Of a DNA stretch of 64,000 bases, positions 28,092 through 37,454 are shown piece after piece. Positions within the stretch are counted from its first letter, which is position 1. Every line of letters begins with the position of its first letter. The position numbers and the translations under genes were made by a program. Location of the stretch: contig NZ_KL647132.1 of NCBI RefSeq assembly GCF_000725805.1, positions 310,001-374,000 of the forward strand, read 5' to 3'. The notes beneath the pieces were generated by a model, which saw only the letters and a list, made by a program, of their open reading frames with translations, did no database searches and was not told the origin of the DNA. The DNA is from Streptomyces xanthophaeus (lineage in GTDB: Bacteria > Actinomycetota > Actinomycetes > Streptomycetales > Streptomycetaceae).

Positions 28092-30179
28092 CTACAGGCT
28101 CAGTTCCGGGTGGAGCCGGTCCATGGTCCACACCTGCTTGCCGCGGGCAGCGAGGGCGGTCAGCGCGAGGGCGCCGACGGTGAAGGCGACCAGGACCGCG
28201 CAGCCCTGCCAGACGGGCCCGAGTCCGCCGCCGGTGATGAGCCGGCGCAGGCTCTCGACGACGTAGGACATCGGCAGGTAGGGGTGGACGGCGTTGAAGA
28301 AGCCGGGGCTGGTCTGGACGGGGTAGGTGCCGCCCGCCGAGGTCAGCTGGAGCATCAGCACGGCGAGGACCAGGATCCGTCCGGCCGCGCCAAACTTGGC
28401 GTTGAGCCACTGGACGATGGCCGCGAAGCAGCCGGTGACCAGCATCAGGAAGGCGACGGTGAGGGCCGGACGGGCCATCTCCAGGCCGAGGCCCCAGTGG
28501 AGGACGGCCATCAGCAGGCCCACCTGGGCGGCGCCGAGGCCCGCCACGGGCAGCCAGCCCGCGAGGGCGATCCGCCAGGGCGAGGCGCCCGCGGACAGGG
28601 CCCGCTTGTTCATGGGGGCGATGAGCATGTAGGCGACCATCGCGCCGACCCACAGGGAGAGCGGGATGAAGTACGGGGCGAAGCCGGTGCCGTAGTTGGG
28701 CGCCTTGTGCAGGGACCGGTTGGCGAGCTGGACCGGGTCGGACATGACCTCGGTGCGGGCGTCGCGCTGCTGCTGGTCGTAGTCGGGGATCTTGCCAGCG
28801 CCCTCGTGCAGGCCGTCCGCGAGGTCGCGGTTGCCGTCGACGAGCTTGTACATGCCGCCGTCGAGGCTGTGCGCGCCGTTGCCGAGCTTGCCGACGCCCT
28901 CGTCGATGGCGCCGGAGCCGTTGGTGGCGGAGCCGAGGCCGGTGTGCAGTTCGGCCATGCCGGAGGCGACCTTGTGGGCGCCGGTGTTGAGGGCGTTGAC
29001 CTGGGCGACGGCCGCGTCGAGGTCCCCGGCCAGCCCGGGCGCCTTGACGACGAGGTCGCGGGCCTTGTTCTCCAGGTCGGTCAGCTGCGTGCGGAGCTTG
29101 CCGACGTCGCCGTTCGCGTTCTGGACCAGGGTGCTGACGTCGCCGCTGAGTTCGGCGGCCTCCGCGGCGTCGTCCTTGATCCGCTTGAGGTCGGGGCAGG
29201 AGGCCAGGTGCGGCTCGGCGCCGGGGGTGACGCAGTGCCGGGTGTAGTAGGCGTCGGAGCCGGTGGCGGCCTTCTTGGCGGCTGCGGCCGCGCCGGGGGC
29301 CTTCTCGGCGAACTTGTCGAGGTGGTTGCGCACGACCTGTGCGGTGTCGGCGACCAGTTCGGCGGTGTCCGCGAGGTTCTTGGGGTCCTTGACGAAGGGC
29401 CGGGCCTTGGACGCGGCGCCGTTGACCTTGTCGGCGAGGGTCTGGGTGCCGTCGGCGATGTTCTTGGAGCCGGTCTTCAGCTGGCCGGAGGCGGTGTTGA
29501 GCTTCTTCAGGCCGCCGGTGAGCTCGCCGGTCTTCTCCTTGGCCGTGTCGAGGCCGTCGGCGAGGTCCTTGGCGCCCTTCTGCGCCTTGTCCGCGCCGTC
29601 CTTGAGCTTGTCGGCGCCGTCGGCGGCCTCGGCGGTCTTGTCGTGCAGGTCGGAGAAGGAGACGAAGATCTTGTCGAGGAAGCCGCGGGAGGCGTTGGTG
29701 GACGCCGCGGAGCGGACCTCGGCGAAGACGGTGCGGGAGATCGAGCCGACGATGTAGTTGTTCGCGTCGTTCGTCTGGACCTGGAGGGCTCCGGTGGTGG
29801 GGTCCTCGCCGGAGCTGGAGGCGATCTTCTCGCTGAAGTCGGCGGGCATGGTGAGGGAGAGGTAGTACTTCCCGTCCTCCAGGCCCTTGGCGGCCTCCGC
29901 GGCGCTGACCTCGCGCCAGTCGAAGGTCTTGCTGTCGTGCAGCTTCTTGGCTATCTCACCGCCGGCGTCGACGCGCTCGCCGTCGACCGTGGTGCCGCGG
30001 TCGGAGTTGACGAGGGCCACGGGCACCTTGTCGAGGCGGCTGTAGGGGTCCCAGAAGGACCACAGGTACAGGGCCCCGTACAGCAGCGGCAGCAGGAGCA
30101 GTGCGACGAGAGCGGCCCGGGGCAGCTTCCCCCGCCCGAACCGCTTCAGCTCAAGCGCGGCCAGCTTCGGCGAGCGCAT
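28092..30179 (-). CDS. YhgE/Pip-type membrane protein
   Basis: A 695-residue ABC-2-like membrane protein. One N-terminal helix (about 22-42) is followed by an extracytoplasmic region to about residue 490, rich in coiled-coil-like repeats of the type KDGADKAQKGAKDLADGLDTA, and then about six C-terminal helices (500-680). The family includes phage infection protein Pip and ESX-like or lipid-related transporters. The start overlaps the end of the ATPase gene by 29 bp, which suggests that the two form one transporter. Substrate unknown. Confidence 0.9.
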   Translation of the reverse strand: MRSPKLAALELKRFGRGKLPRAALVALLLLPLLYGALYLWSFWDPYSRLDKVPVALVNSDRGTTVDGERVDAGGEIAKKLHDSKTFDWREVSAAEAAKGLEDGKYYLSLTMPADFSEKIASSSGEDPTTGALQVQTNDANNYIVGSISRTVFAEVRSAASTNASRGFLDKIFVSFSDLHDKTAEAADGADKLKDGADKAQKGAKDLADGLDTAKEKTGELTGGLKKLNTASGQLKTGSKNIADGTQTLADKVNGAASKARPFVKDPKNLADTAELVADTAQVVRNHLDKFAEKAPGAAAAAKKAATGSDAYYTRHCVTPGAEPHLASCPDLKRIKDDAAEAAELSGDVSTLVQNANGDVGKLRTQLTDLENKARDLVVKAPGLAGDLDAAVAQVNALNTGAHKVASGMAELHTGLGSATNGSGAIDEGVGKLGNGAHSLDGGMYKLVDGNRDLADGLHEGAGKIPDYDQQQRDARTEVMSDPVQLANRSLHKAPNYGTGFAPYFIPLSLWVGAMVAYMLIAPMNKRALSAGASPWRIALAGWLPVAGLGAAQVGLLMAVLHWGLGLEMARPALTVAFLMLVTGCFAAIVQWLNAKFGAAGRILVLAVLMLQLTSAGGTYPVQTSPGFFNAVHPYLPMSYVVESLRRLITGGGLGPVWQGCAVLVAFTVGALALTALAARGKQVWTMDRLHPELSL

Positions 30180-31062
30180 CGTCCGCCCCCTTCGTGTCGT
30201 CGTCTTCGGTCTTGGCTTCGGTCTTGGCCTCGGACTTGGCCTCGGACTTGGCGTCGGTCTCGTCGGCGTTGTCCAGCGCGTCGTCGTCTGCGGGCTCGTC
30301 TGCGGGCTCGTCCGCGTCCGCGTCGGCGCCCTCGTCCGCGGATGCGTCCGCCGTGCCGTCCGGGGTCGCGGCGACCGTGCGCAGGACCGTCGCGTCGGCG
30401 GGCGCCTCGCTGCAGACGGCGAGGACGGTGATGCCGCTCGCGGCGATCGAGCGCAGCAGGACCCAGGCCTCTTCGCGTTCGGTGTCCGAGAGCTTGAGGT
30501 CGAGGTCGTCCAGGGCCAGCAGCCGTGGGGAGCCCAGCAGCGCGATGGCCACCGAGAGCCGTACGGCCTCCAGGCGCTCCAGGTCCCGTACGGAGGTGCG
30601 CTCGCCCTTGGGCAGCGTGGCCGGGTCCAGGCCCGCGGCGGCCAGGGCCGCGTCGATCCGGGCCACGGCCGCGGCGCGGCGCTCGGCGCGCGGCCGCAGC
30701 AGGGCGCGGACCGGGCCGTCGTAGCGGCGGTGGAGCAGGGCGCCCTCGCGCAGCTGCTCGGCGACGGTGAGGGCCTGGTCGAGGTCGTTGACGCCGGGAA
30801 CCGGGCCGAGGGCGGCGATCCGGCGGACCGCGGCCTTGTGCTTCGGCAGCCGGTGGCCGCCGATCTCGGCGTGGCCCTCGGTGGACTTCATGCGGCCGGT
30901 GAGAGCGAGGAGCAGGCAGGTCCGCCCGCTTCCGGAGGGGCCTTCGAGCGCGATGAGCGAGCCGGGCGCCGCGTCGAGGGCGACGCCCCGGAAGGCCCAG
31001 CCGCGCGGGCCCTTGAGTCCGAAGTCCTCGGCTTTGACGGCCGCGCCGTGCGGGCTGTCCAC
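30151..31062 (-). CDS. Atypical ABC transporter ATP-binding protein
   Basis: A 303-residue ABC-type ATPase, first gene of the operon with yhgE and tetR. Walker A is intact (LEGPSGSGRTCLLL, about residue 43). The position of the LSGGQ signature reads VRDLERLEAVRL, and Walker B reads RLLALDDLDL, with Asp where the catalytic Glu is expected. The last 60 residues are an Asp/Glu/Lys/Ala-rich low-complexity tail. The GTG start at 31062 has AGGGGG upstream; a longer frame would run through the operator palindrome and is unlikely to be real. It probably energises or gates YhgE. Confidence 0.85.
   Translation of the reverse strand: MDSPHGAAVKAEDFGLKGPRGWAFRGVALDAAPGSLIALEGPSGSGRTCLLLALTGRMKSTEGHAEIGGHRLPKHKAAVRRIAALGPVPGVNDLDQALTVAEQLREGALLHRRYDGPVRALLRPRAERRAAAVARIDAALAAAGLDPATLPKGERTSVRDLERLEAVRLSVAIALLGSPRLLALDDLDLKLSDTEREEAWVLLRSIAASGITVLAVCSEAPADATVLRTVAATPDGTADASADEGADADADEPADEPADDDALDNADETDAKSEAKSEAKTEAKTEDDDTKGADDALAEAGRA
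30207..30254. repeat. 12-bp tandem repeat in the ATPase tail
   Basis: Four near-identical 12-nt units (CGGACTTGGCCT type) encode the Lys-Ser/Thr-Glu-Ala repeats at the C-terminus of the ABC ATPase. Confidence 0.75.
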
Positions 31063-31075
31063 ACCGTCCCCCTTC

Positions 31076-31103
31076 TTTTTGAACTGACCGGTCAGTTCAA
31101 AAA
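31076..31103. promoter_or_regulatory. 28-bp perfect palindromic operator
   Basis: The half-site TTTTTGAACTGACC is followed directly by its exact reverse complement. It lies 14 bp upstream of the ATPase GTG start and overlaps its ribosome-site region, where a repressor would block the operon. Its symmetry and length suit a TetR dimer, and the operon ends with a tetR gene. The HEPN gene reads away from it on the other strand, starting 160 bp away. Confidence 0.8.
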
Positions 31104-31262
31104 CTAGCATCCTTCGGCGCATCCGGTGTGCAGCGGGGGGCAGTTGCCCCCGCAGCGGGCATATCGGTGCAGGTCAGCACGATTGTCAGTGGGGCCGGTC
31201 ACGATGGAGGCAACGCGATGAACACCACGCGCCGAAGGCAACGCAACGACAGGAGGTTCGTC

Positions 31263-31745
31263 ATGGCCACACCGTCCCCGTCCCCTGTCCATCCCGTCCT
31301 GCGGAGGTCCGCCGCTCCGCCGGCCGCCCTCGACCTGCTCGCCAAGGCCCGCGCCGGACTCGCAGAGGCCGCCGCCCTGACCCGGCCCGGCGAGCGGTAC
31401 GCGACCGCGCACCTCGCCGCGCTGCGCGCCGCCGCCGCGGTGCTCGCCGCCCGCGGGCGGCCCGAACCGGTCTCCCCGCGGCGCAGGCCCCGGATCCGCA
31501 GCGCGTGGGAGCTGCTGCCGGAGATGGCGCCGGAGCTCGCCGAGTGGAGCGCGCTGTTCGCCTCCGGCGCCGCTCGCCGGGCCCGGGCGGAGGCCGGGAT
31601 AGCCGATGCGGCCACCGACCGGGATGCGGACGATCTGGTGCGTGCCGTCGCGATGTTCGTGCGTCTGGTGGAGCGGATGCTCGCCCTCCAGGCGCCGCAG
31701 CAGCCCCTGCCGCAGCCGCGTCCGGAGCGTCCGGACGCGGGATGA
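31263..31745 (+). CDS. SAV_6107-family HEPN domain protein
   Basis: A 160-residue helical, Ala/Arg-rich protein of the actinobacterial SAV_6107 HEPN family. The conserved core runs from LLAKARAGLAEAAALTRPGERYATAHLAALRAAAAVLAAR through WELLPEMAPELAEWSALFASGAARRA. The ATG has AGGAGG at an ideal distance. HEPN domains often belong to RNases, but the catalytic RxxxxH motif is not evident, so the role is unknown. Confidence 0.88.
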   Translation: MATPSPSPVHPVLRRSAAPPAALDLLAKARAGLAEAAALTRPGERYATAHLAALRAAAAVLAARGRPEPVSPRRRPRIRSAWELLPEMAPELAEWSALFASGAARRARAEAGIADAATDRDADDLVRAVAMFVRLVERMLALQAPQQPLPQPRPERPDAG

Positions 31746-31839
31746 GCTGCGCGGCAGCGGAAGGCCATAAGGTGGGGCACGGGTGGGGCACGCACCGCTC
31801 ACCCCCTTCCTTTCCTACCGCGCCGAGGAGCCATCAGCC

Positions 31840-32598
31840 GTGTCGGACACTTCCCGCCCCCGTGCCTCCCTTCGCACCGCCGTGGTGTGGGAGGTCCTGA
31901 AGGAGGCACTCGACCGCCGGGTGAAGGCGACCGGGCGGGACGTGCTGGACGTGCTCGACACCGGCGGCGGCACCGGCAAGTTCGCCGTACCGGTGGCCCG
32001 TCTGGGCCACCGGGTCACCGTGGTGGACCCCAGCCCGAACGCGCTGTTCGGGCTGGAGCGCCGGGTCTCCGAGGCCGGGGTCGCCGACCTGGTCCGCGGC
32101 GTGCAGGGCGATGCCCAGGGCCTGCTGGACGTCGTCGACCGCGACGCGTACGACGTGGTGCTCTGCCACGGCGTGCTGGAGTACGTGGACGACCCCGCGG
32201 AGGGCGTGGCCAACGCGAAGGCCGCGCTGCGCTCCGGCGGCACGCTCAGCCTGCTGGCCGCGGGCCTCGGCGGGGCCGTGCTCGCCCGCGCGCTGGCCGG
32301 GCACTTCACCGAGGCCCGCACCGCCCTCACCGACCCGGCCGGCCGCTGGGGCGCCGGAGACCCGGTGCCGCGCCGGTTCACCGCCGAACAGCTCACCGAG
32401 CTGGTCGGCGGGGCGGGCCTGGCGGTCGGCGCAGTGCACGGCGTACGCGTCTTCGCCGACCTCGTCCCCGGCGTCCTGGTGGACACGGAGCCGGGCGCCG
32501 TGGAGGCGCTGCTGCGGCTGGAAGAGGCCGCGGCGGAGCTGCCGGCCTTCCACGCGGTGGCCACGCAACTGCACGTCCTGGGCGAGAAGCAGTCCTGA
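31840..32598 (+). CDS. SAM-dependent methyltransferase
   Basis: A 252-residue class I methyltransferase. SAM-binding motif I is VLDTGGGTGKFAVPVARLGHRVTVVDPSPNAL, and VLCHGVLEYVDDPAEGVANAKAALRSGGTLSLL matches later motifs. The GTG start follows GAGGAG. It is SmtA-like and conserved near the dcw cluster in Streptomyces. The substrate is unknown. Confidence 0.9.
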   Translation: MSDTSRPRASLRTAVVWEVLKEALDRRVKATGRDVLDVLDTGGGTGKFAVPVARLGHRVTVVDPSPNALFGLERRVSEAGVADLVRGVQGDAQGLLDVVDRDAYDVVLCHGVLEYVDDPAEGVANAKAALRSGGTLSLLAAGLGGAVLARALAGHFTEARTALTDPAGRWGAGDPVPRRFTAEQLTELVGGAGLAVGAVHGVRVFADLVPGVLVDTEPGAVEALLRLEEAAAELPAFHAVATQLHVLGEKQS

Positions 32599-32860
32599 TC
32601 TGCGTACTTCCTCGGACGCAGTGAGCCGTGGACCCTCCGAACCTGCCGTCGGCCCCGTATGATCGTGTGCAGTACCGGCATGGCGGACGGACCGCTGGGG
32701 AATAAACGCCTCAGTGACCGCCCCCGCGGCGGTACGGTTTCTGGGCCGTGGCTTTTTGGAACGTGCGTAGAGGGCGGGTATCACGGGGGCGATTCCCCGC
32801 CTATCCTGAAGGGGACCCCTGGTCGCTACCCCCCGCGACCGACGGATGAGGAGGACTCCC

Positions 32861-33262
32861 GTGCCGCTCTCGGAGCACGAGCAGCGAATGCTCGAGCAGA
32901 TGGAGCGAGCGCTGTACGCCGAAGATCCCAAGTTCGCGACAGCGCTTGAGGGAAGCGGACTGCGTACGTATACCCGGCGACGGGTCTACCAAGCGGTCGC
33001 TGGCATTGTGGTGGGTATCGCGCTCCTCATGACCGGTGTGATCATCCCGAACGTACTCTGGGTCAGCGTGGTGGGTTTCCTCGTCATGCTCGGCTGTACG
33101 GTTCTCGTGGTCACCGGTTGGCGCAAGGCACCCAAGCCTGGTGAGCAGCCCGTCTCCGGTAGTGCAGAAGGTGCGGCCCATGGCCGCAACCGGCAGCGTC
33201 GGTCGATGATGACCCGCATCGAGGAACGGTGGCAGCGCCGCCGTGACGAACAGGGGCAGTGA
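32861..33262 (+). CDS. DUF3040 membrane protein
   Basis: A 133-residue protein starting VPLSEHEQRMLEQMERALYAEDPKFATAL, the conserved DUF3040 N-terminus. Two membrane helices follow (about 52-72 and 76-96) and then a basic tail. The GTG start has GAGGAGG upstream. DUF3040 genes are commonly found beside dcw clusters in actinobacteria. Function unknown. The 262-bp gap upstream shows no other gene. Confidence 0.92.
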   Translation: MPLSEHEQRMLEQMERALYAEDPKFATALEGSGLRTYTRRRVYQAVAGIVVGIALLMTGVIIPNVLWVSVVGFLVMLGCTVLVVTGWRKAPKPGEQPVSGSAEGAAHGRNRQRRSMMTRIEERWQRRRDEQGQ

Positions 33263-33283
33263 GCCCCTCTCACACGTGAACAA

Positions 33284-33313
33284 GGGGACGGCCGCCTCAG
33301 GGCGGTCGTCCCC
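33284..33313 (+). terminator. Terminator after the DUF3040 gene
   Basis: A 13-bp stem (GGGGACGGCCGCC with its complement, one G-U pair) and a 4-nt loop start 21 bp after the stop codon. Confidence 0.7.
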
Positions 33314-33396
33314 TCACGCGTTCCCCGCCGCCCGCGCGGGCCCGGGAGCCCCCGACCACGCCTGCCGGATCACCCTTTCTGCGCCATGATGATGCG

Positions 33397-34023
33397 GTGA
33401 GTGTGCTCCCCCTGGTCTTCACCAGCGGCTGGGCCAGCGGGATCAACGCCTACGCCGTGGTCCTCCTGCTCGGCATCTTCGGCGCGACCGGGCTGACCGA
33501 CGAGGTCCCCGAGTCCCTCCAGCGCCCTGACGTGCTGATCGCCGCCGCCGTCCTGTTCCTCTGCGAGGCCGTCGCCGACAAGATCCCCTATGTGGACTCG
33601 GCCTGGGACGCCGTGCACACCGTGATCCGCCCGGTGGCGGGTGCCGTGGTCGGCGCGCTGCTGGCCGGACAGAGCGGCTCGCTCTCCGACCTCACCGCCG
33701 GCGCGGTCGGCGGCTCCACCGCCCTGGCCAGCCACTTCGTCAAGGCCGGCACCCGGATGGCGATCAACACCTCGCCCGAGCCCTTCACCAACGTCGCGAT
33801 GAGCACCGCCGAGGACCTCGGCGTGGGAGCCATCGTCACCTTCGCGATGTTCAACCCCGAAGCCGCCGCGATCATCGCGGCGGTGCTGCTGGCCGCCGGA
33901 CTGGCGATGCTGGTCTACCTGTGGACGCGGATCCGCCGCTTCCTGCGCCGCCGGGCCCAGCGCCGCGAGGAGCGGCGGCTGGCCGCCGAGGCCCGCCGGG
34001 TCACCGGGGCCCCACCCCGCTGA
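33397..34023 (+). CDS. DUF4126 membrane protein
   Basis: A 208-residue protein with about four or five membrane helices and the DUF4126 features LVFTSGWASGINAYAVVLLLG, DKIPYVDSAWDAVHTVIRPVAGAVVGALL and a basic C-terminal tail. The GTG start is at 33397. Function unknown. It ends 31 bp before the next plus-strand gene. Confidence 0.88.
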   Translation: MSVLPLVFTSGWASGINAYAVVLLLGIFGATGLTDEVPESLQRPDVLIAAAVLFLCEAVADKIPYVDSAWDAVHTVIRPVAGAVVGALLAGQSGSLSDLTAGAVGGSTALASHFVKAGTRMAINTSPEPFTNVAMSTAEDLGVGAIVTFAMFNPEAAAIIAAVLLAAGLAMLVYLWTRIRRFLRRRAQRREERRLAAEARRVTGAPPR

Positions 34024-34054
34024 CCACCTCGGACGCCCTCGATAGGCTCAGCCC

Positions 34055-35485
34055 ATGGCACGAATTGCGGTGATCGGCGCCGGCATGGGCGCGATGGCGA
34101 CGGCGGCCCGGCTGGCCGTGGCGGGGCACAAGGTGACGGTGTACGAGCGCGGCGCCACCTACGGCGGGGCCGTCGGCCGCTACGAGCGCGAGGGCTTCGC
34201 CTTCGACACCGGGCCCGGCCTGCTGCACCTGCCCGCCGTCTACCGCGACCTGTTCGTCAAGACCGGCAAGCGCTCCCTGGAGGACTGCCTCGACCTGGTC
34301 CAGGCGGACCCGGCCCTGCGGCACGTCCTCCCCGGGCGCGGCATCGACGTCACCCTCCCCGGCGCCTCGCGCGGCGGGGTCGCCGCCGCCCTCGACGGGG
34401 CCTTCGGCCAGGGAGCCGGCGAGCGCTGGAACGGCGTCCTGAACCGGGCCCGGGACGCCTGGGACGCCACCCGGCGCCCGCTGCTGGAGGAGCCCCTGCG
34501 GCCCGACTGGCAGGTCCTCGGCCGCGACCCGTACCCGGCGCTGCGGCGGAGCGGCCTGCTGCGCCGCCGCCCGCCGACCCTGGCCGAGGTGGCCGCCCGG
34601 GAACTCGGCGGGGACCTCGGGGAGCTGCTGACGGGCCGGGTGGGCTGCTACGGGGTCGACCCCGGGCGGGCCCCCGCCGCCGCGGCGGTGCTGCCGTACA
34701 TGGAGCAGACCTTCGGCAGCTGGTACCCGCTCGGCGGGATGCGGGCGCTGGCCACCGCCCTGTACGAGCGCTGCCGGGAGCGGAAGGTCGACTTCGTCTT
34801 CGGGGCGGAGGTCCGCGACGTCCTCGTACGGGACGGCCGGGCTGCCGGGCTGCTGCTGGCCGACGGCAGCGAGGCCGACGCCGGGTCCGTCGTCTGCGCG
34901 GTCGACCCGAGACTGCTGCCGGCCGTCACCACCGCCCGGCCGGACGACGCCGTCCCGCTCCGCGGGGCCCTCGTACCGAGCCGTCTCACGCTCTTCCTGG
35001 CGCTGCGCGGCGCCCGCCCCGAGGGCGCCGTCCACCGCACCCTGGTGCACTCCCCCGGCGGCCCGGCCGTCACGGTGCTGCGCCCCGACGACCCCGCCAC
35101 CCGGCCCGACGCGGAGCACGAGGCGGTGACCGTCAGCGCGGTGTGCGGGCCCGGGAGCGCGGGAGCGGACCTGGGGCCCGAGGAGCTGCTGGAACGCGCC
35201 GCAGAGGCCGTCCCGGGGCTGCGGGAGAGGCTGCTGTGGCAGGAGGTGCACACGCCCGTGGAGGTCGAGGCCGCGACCGGGGCCCTGGGCGGCTCGGTGC
35301 CCGCCCCCGCCCTCGCGGGGGACGGCGGCCGCCTGCTGCACCCCGGCAATGCGACGCACGTGCCCGGGCTGTACCTGGCCGGGGGCTGGGCACATCCCGG
35401 CGGCGGGCTGGCGCACGCCGGGATGACCGGGGCCCTGGTGGCCGGACTGATCGTGGAGGGCGCGGAGTTCCGCGGCTCGCAATGA
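34055..35485 (+). CDS. CrtI-like FAD-dependent oxidoreductase
   Basis: A 476-residue phytoene-desaturase-like flavoprotein. The FAD Rossmann motif is IAVIGAGMGAMATAARLAVAGHKVTVYERGATYGG, and the C-terminal FAD motif is VPGLYLAGGWAHPGGGLAHAGMTGALVAGLI. Similar stand-alone proteins are named NAD(P)/FAD-dependent oxidoreductase. No carotenoid genes are adjacent, so desaturase activity is not supported. It converges on the next minus-strand gene with 19 bp between them. Confidence 0.85.
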   Translation: MARIAVIGAGMGAMATAARLAVAGHKVTVYERGATYGGAVGRYEREGFAFDTGPGLLHLPAVYRDLFVKTGKRSLEDCLDLVQADPALRHVLPGRGIDVTLPGASRGGVAAALDGAFGQGAGERWNGVLNRARDAWDATRRPLLEEPLRPDWQVLGRDPYPALRRSGLLRRRPPTLAEVAARELGGDLGELLTGRVGCYGVDPGRAPAAAAVLPYMEQTFGSWYPLGGMRALATALYERCRERKVDFVFGAEVRDVLVRDGRAAGLLLADGSEADAGSVVCAVDPRLLPAVTTARPDDAVPLRGALVPSRLTLFLALRGARPEGAVHRTLVHSPGGPAVTVLRPDDPATRPDAEHEAVTVSAVCGPGSAGADLGPEELLERAAEAVPGLRERLLWQEVHTPVEVEAATGALGGSVPAPALAGDGGRLLHPGNATHVPGLYLAGGWAHPGGGLAHAGMTGALVAGLIVEGAEFRGSQ

Positions 35486-35504
35486 CCGCCGGCCGCGGCC
35501 GGGG

Positions 35505-36404
35505 TCAGTAGCGGTACTGCTCGTACTCCCCCGTGCCCTGGTACGGGTACTGCTGGGGCTGCGGCTCGTGCTGGCCGCCCTGCTCCTCCGCCGGGTAGGG
35601 CTGGCTGACGTCCCGCTGCTGCGGGACCCAGACGCCGCCGGGCGGGGTGTCCGTCGAGTACTGCTGCTGGCCGTAGTCGCCGTACGGCTGGTAGCCCTGG
35701 TAGTCGCCGGTGGGCTGCGGTACGACCCCGCCGCCGGTGCCGATGTACGGGTCCGAGTAGGCGGCGTAGACCTGCTGCTCGCCCGTGGGGTAGCCCGAGG
35801 TGTAGTCGTAGCCGCCGGAGCCCTGGTTCTGCGGGTCGTAGTACGCGGCGTACTGGTGGGCGTCCTGCTCGGCCGTGGTGAACGGCGAGGCGAAGGCCTC
35901 GGGCACGCCGACGGCGGGCGGCGCGGAGGCGAAGCTCTGGATCCCGTAGGACCCGGTGTCCTCGGGCACGGGCTGCGGGCTGTAGACCTCTTCGGCCTCG
36001 CCCTGGAACTCCCGCCCGGAGGCCCGCTGTCCGGCCTCGTCCGCGTCCTCGCCCGTGGCGCCGTACTCCAGCCCGGTCACCTGGAGGGCGGGTTCGGGGC
36101 GCGCGTCGCCCCCGGCGCGGCGCCGCCCGGTCTTGCGTACGGGCTCCCCGCCGCGGCGCAGCGCCCAGCCGGCCACGAACCCCTTGCGGAAGGAGAGCGT
36201 CACCAGGGTCTGGCCGACGGCGAACGCGGCCGCGCCGGCCCCGATGACCAGGACCGACGGCAGCACCACCCCGGCGACCACGCCGAGGAAGCCGGTGAAG
36301 GCGAGCAGGCGCCAGCGGAGCCGGGCCTTGTACTGCATCAGGACCTCGGCAAGCAGCCACAGCGCGACGAAACCGAACGCGATGTAGAGGACCGTCATTC
36401 CCAT
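35505..36404 (-). CDS. Membrane protein with Tyr/Gln/Gly-rich tail
   Basis: A 299-residue protein of unknown function. The first 90 residues hold three hydrophobic segments (about 5-22, 34-56, 58-76) and a basic patch. The rest is probably disordered, very rich in Tyr, Gln, Gly and Pro (for example YTSGYPTGEQQVYAAYSDPY). Such tails are common in actinobacterial division-associated proteins, but no function can be assigned. Confidence 0.8.
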   Translation of the reverse strand: MGMTVLYIAFGFVALWLLAEVLMQYKARLRWRLLAFTGFLGVVAGVVLPSVLVIGAGAAAFAVGQTLVTLSFRKGFVAGWALRRGGEPVRKTGRRRAGGDARPEPALQVTGLEYGATGEDADEAGQRASGREFQGEAEEVYSPQPVPEDTGSYGIQSFASAPPAVGVPEAFASPFTTAEQDAHQYAAYYDPQNQGSGGYDYTSGYPTGEQQVYAAYSDPYIGTGGGVVPQPTGDYQGYQPYGDYGQQQYSTDTPPGGVWVPQQRDVSQPYPAEEQGGQHEPQPQQYPYQGTGEYEQYRY

Positions 36405-36455
36405 GCAAGGCCCCTCTCGGTACGGACGACCGCCCAGGAAGGAGGGGCCGGCCGA

Positions 36456-37370
36456 TCAGGCCCGCTGGTGCAGACCCAGGTTCTCGTAGATCTCGAGAGT
36501 CGCCGTGGAATTGTTCAGCGTGATGAAGTGCAGTCCCGGGACACCCTCGGACAGCAGCCGCGCGCAGAACTCCGTGGCGAACTCGATGCCAATGGAGCGT
36601 ACAGCGGCCGGGTCGTCCTTGACCGCGAGCATGCGTTCTTTCACAGTGTCAGGGAAGACCGCGTTGCTGAGCTGGGGCAGCCTGTCGAGCTGCTTGATGC
36701 CCACAACAGGCATGACCTCGGGGAGGATCGGGGTGTCGCAGCCCGCCTTCTCGACGCTGTCGCGCAGCCGCAGATAGTTCTCCGGATCGAAGAACATCTG
36801 GGTGATCGCATAGTCGGCGCCCGCGCGGCACTTGTCCACGAAGTGCCGGATGTCCGTGTCCCAGTCCGTCGAGCGCGGGTGCATCTCGGGGAAGGCCGCG
36901 ACACCCACGCAGAAGTCGCCGGACTCCTTGACCAGCCGCACGAGGTCGGCGGCGTAGTGCACGCCCTCGGGGTGGGCCACCCACTCGCCCATCGGGTCGC
37001 CCGGCGGGTCTCCGCGCACGACGAGCATGTTCCGGATGCCCACGTCGGCGAACTGCCCGATGACGTTGCGCAGCTCGGCGACCGAGTGGTCCACGGCGGT
37101 GAGGTGCGCGACGGGGGTCAGGGTGGTGTCGGCGGCGATCTGCTCGGTGGCGCGGACGGTGCCGCCGCGGGTGGAGCCGCCGGCCCCGTAGGTCACGGAG
37201 ACGAAGCTGGGGGCCACCGCCTCGACCCGGCGGAGCGCGTTCCAAAGGTTGCGCTCGCCCTTCTCCGTCTTCGGGGCCCAGAACTCGAAGGAGTAGGAGC
37301 GCCCGGACGCGAGGAGGTCGCGGACCGTGTGTGCACGGTCCGACCAGGTGGAGGAGGTACCAAGGGCCAT
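36456..37370 (-). CDS. metF: Methylenetetrahydrofolate reductase
   Basis: An FAD enzyme reducing 5,10-methylene-THF to 5-methyl-THF for methionine synthesis. The 304 residues form one TIM barrel: [42 protein letters not shown], the FAD-contacting [13 protein letters not shown] and [16 protein letters not shown]. It lies 84 bp downstream of thiE on the same strand. Confidence 0.97.
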   Translation of the reverse strand: MALGTSSTWSDRAHTVRDLLASGRSYSFEFWAPKTEKGERNLWNALRRVEAVAPSFVSVTYGAGGSTRGGTVRATEQIAADTTLTPVAHLTAVDHSVAELRNVIGQFADVGIRNMLVVRGDPPGDPMGEWVAHPEGVHYAADLVRLVKESGDFCVGVAAFPEMHPRSTDWDTDIRHFVDKCRAGADYAITQMFFDPENYLRLRDSVEKAGCDTPILPEVMPVVGIKQLDRLPQLSNAVFPDTVKERMLAVKDDPAAVRSIGIEFATEFCARLLSEGVPGLHFITLNNSTATLEIYENLGLHQRA

Positions 37371-37454
37371 AACGGCAGGTTAGACGCGCCCCGACGGACG
37401 CCGAAGCTGCGTCCACCCATTGGACACGTTTTTGGACACCTGCGGGACGGCCGC

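Noticed and set aside
31063..31122. N-terminal extension of the ABC ATPase starting at 31122
   Set aside because: It would translate the operator palindrome (ELTGQFKKKG) and lacks a ribosome site, while the GTG at 31062 has one.
34055..35485. Carotenoid biosynthesis gene
   Set aside because: The protein is CrtI-like, but no crtB, crtE or other carotenoid gene lies near it.
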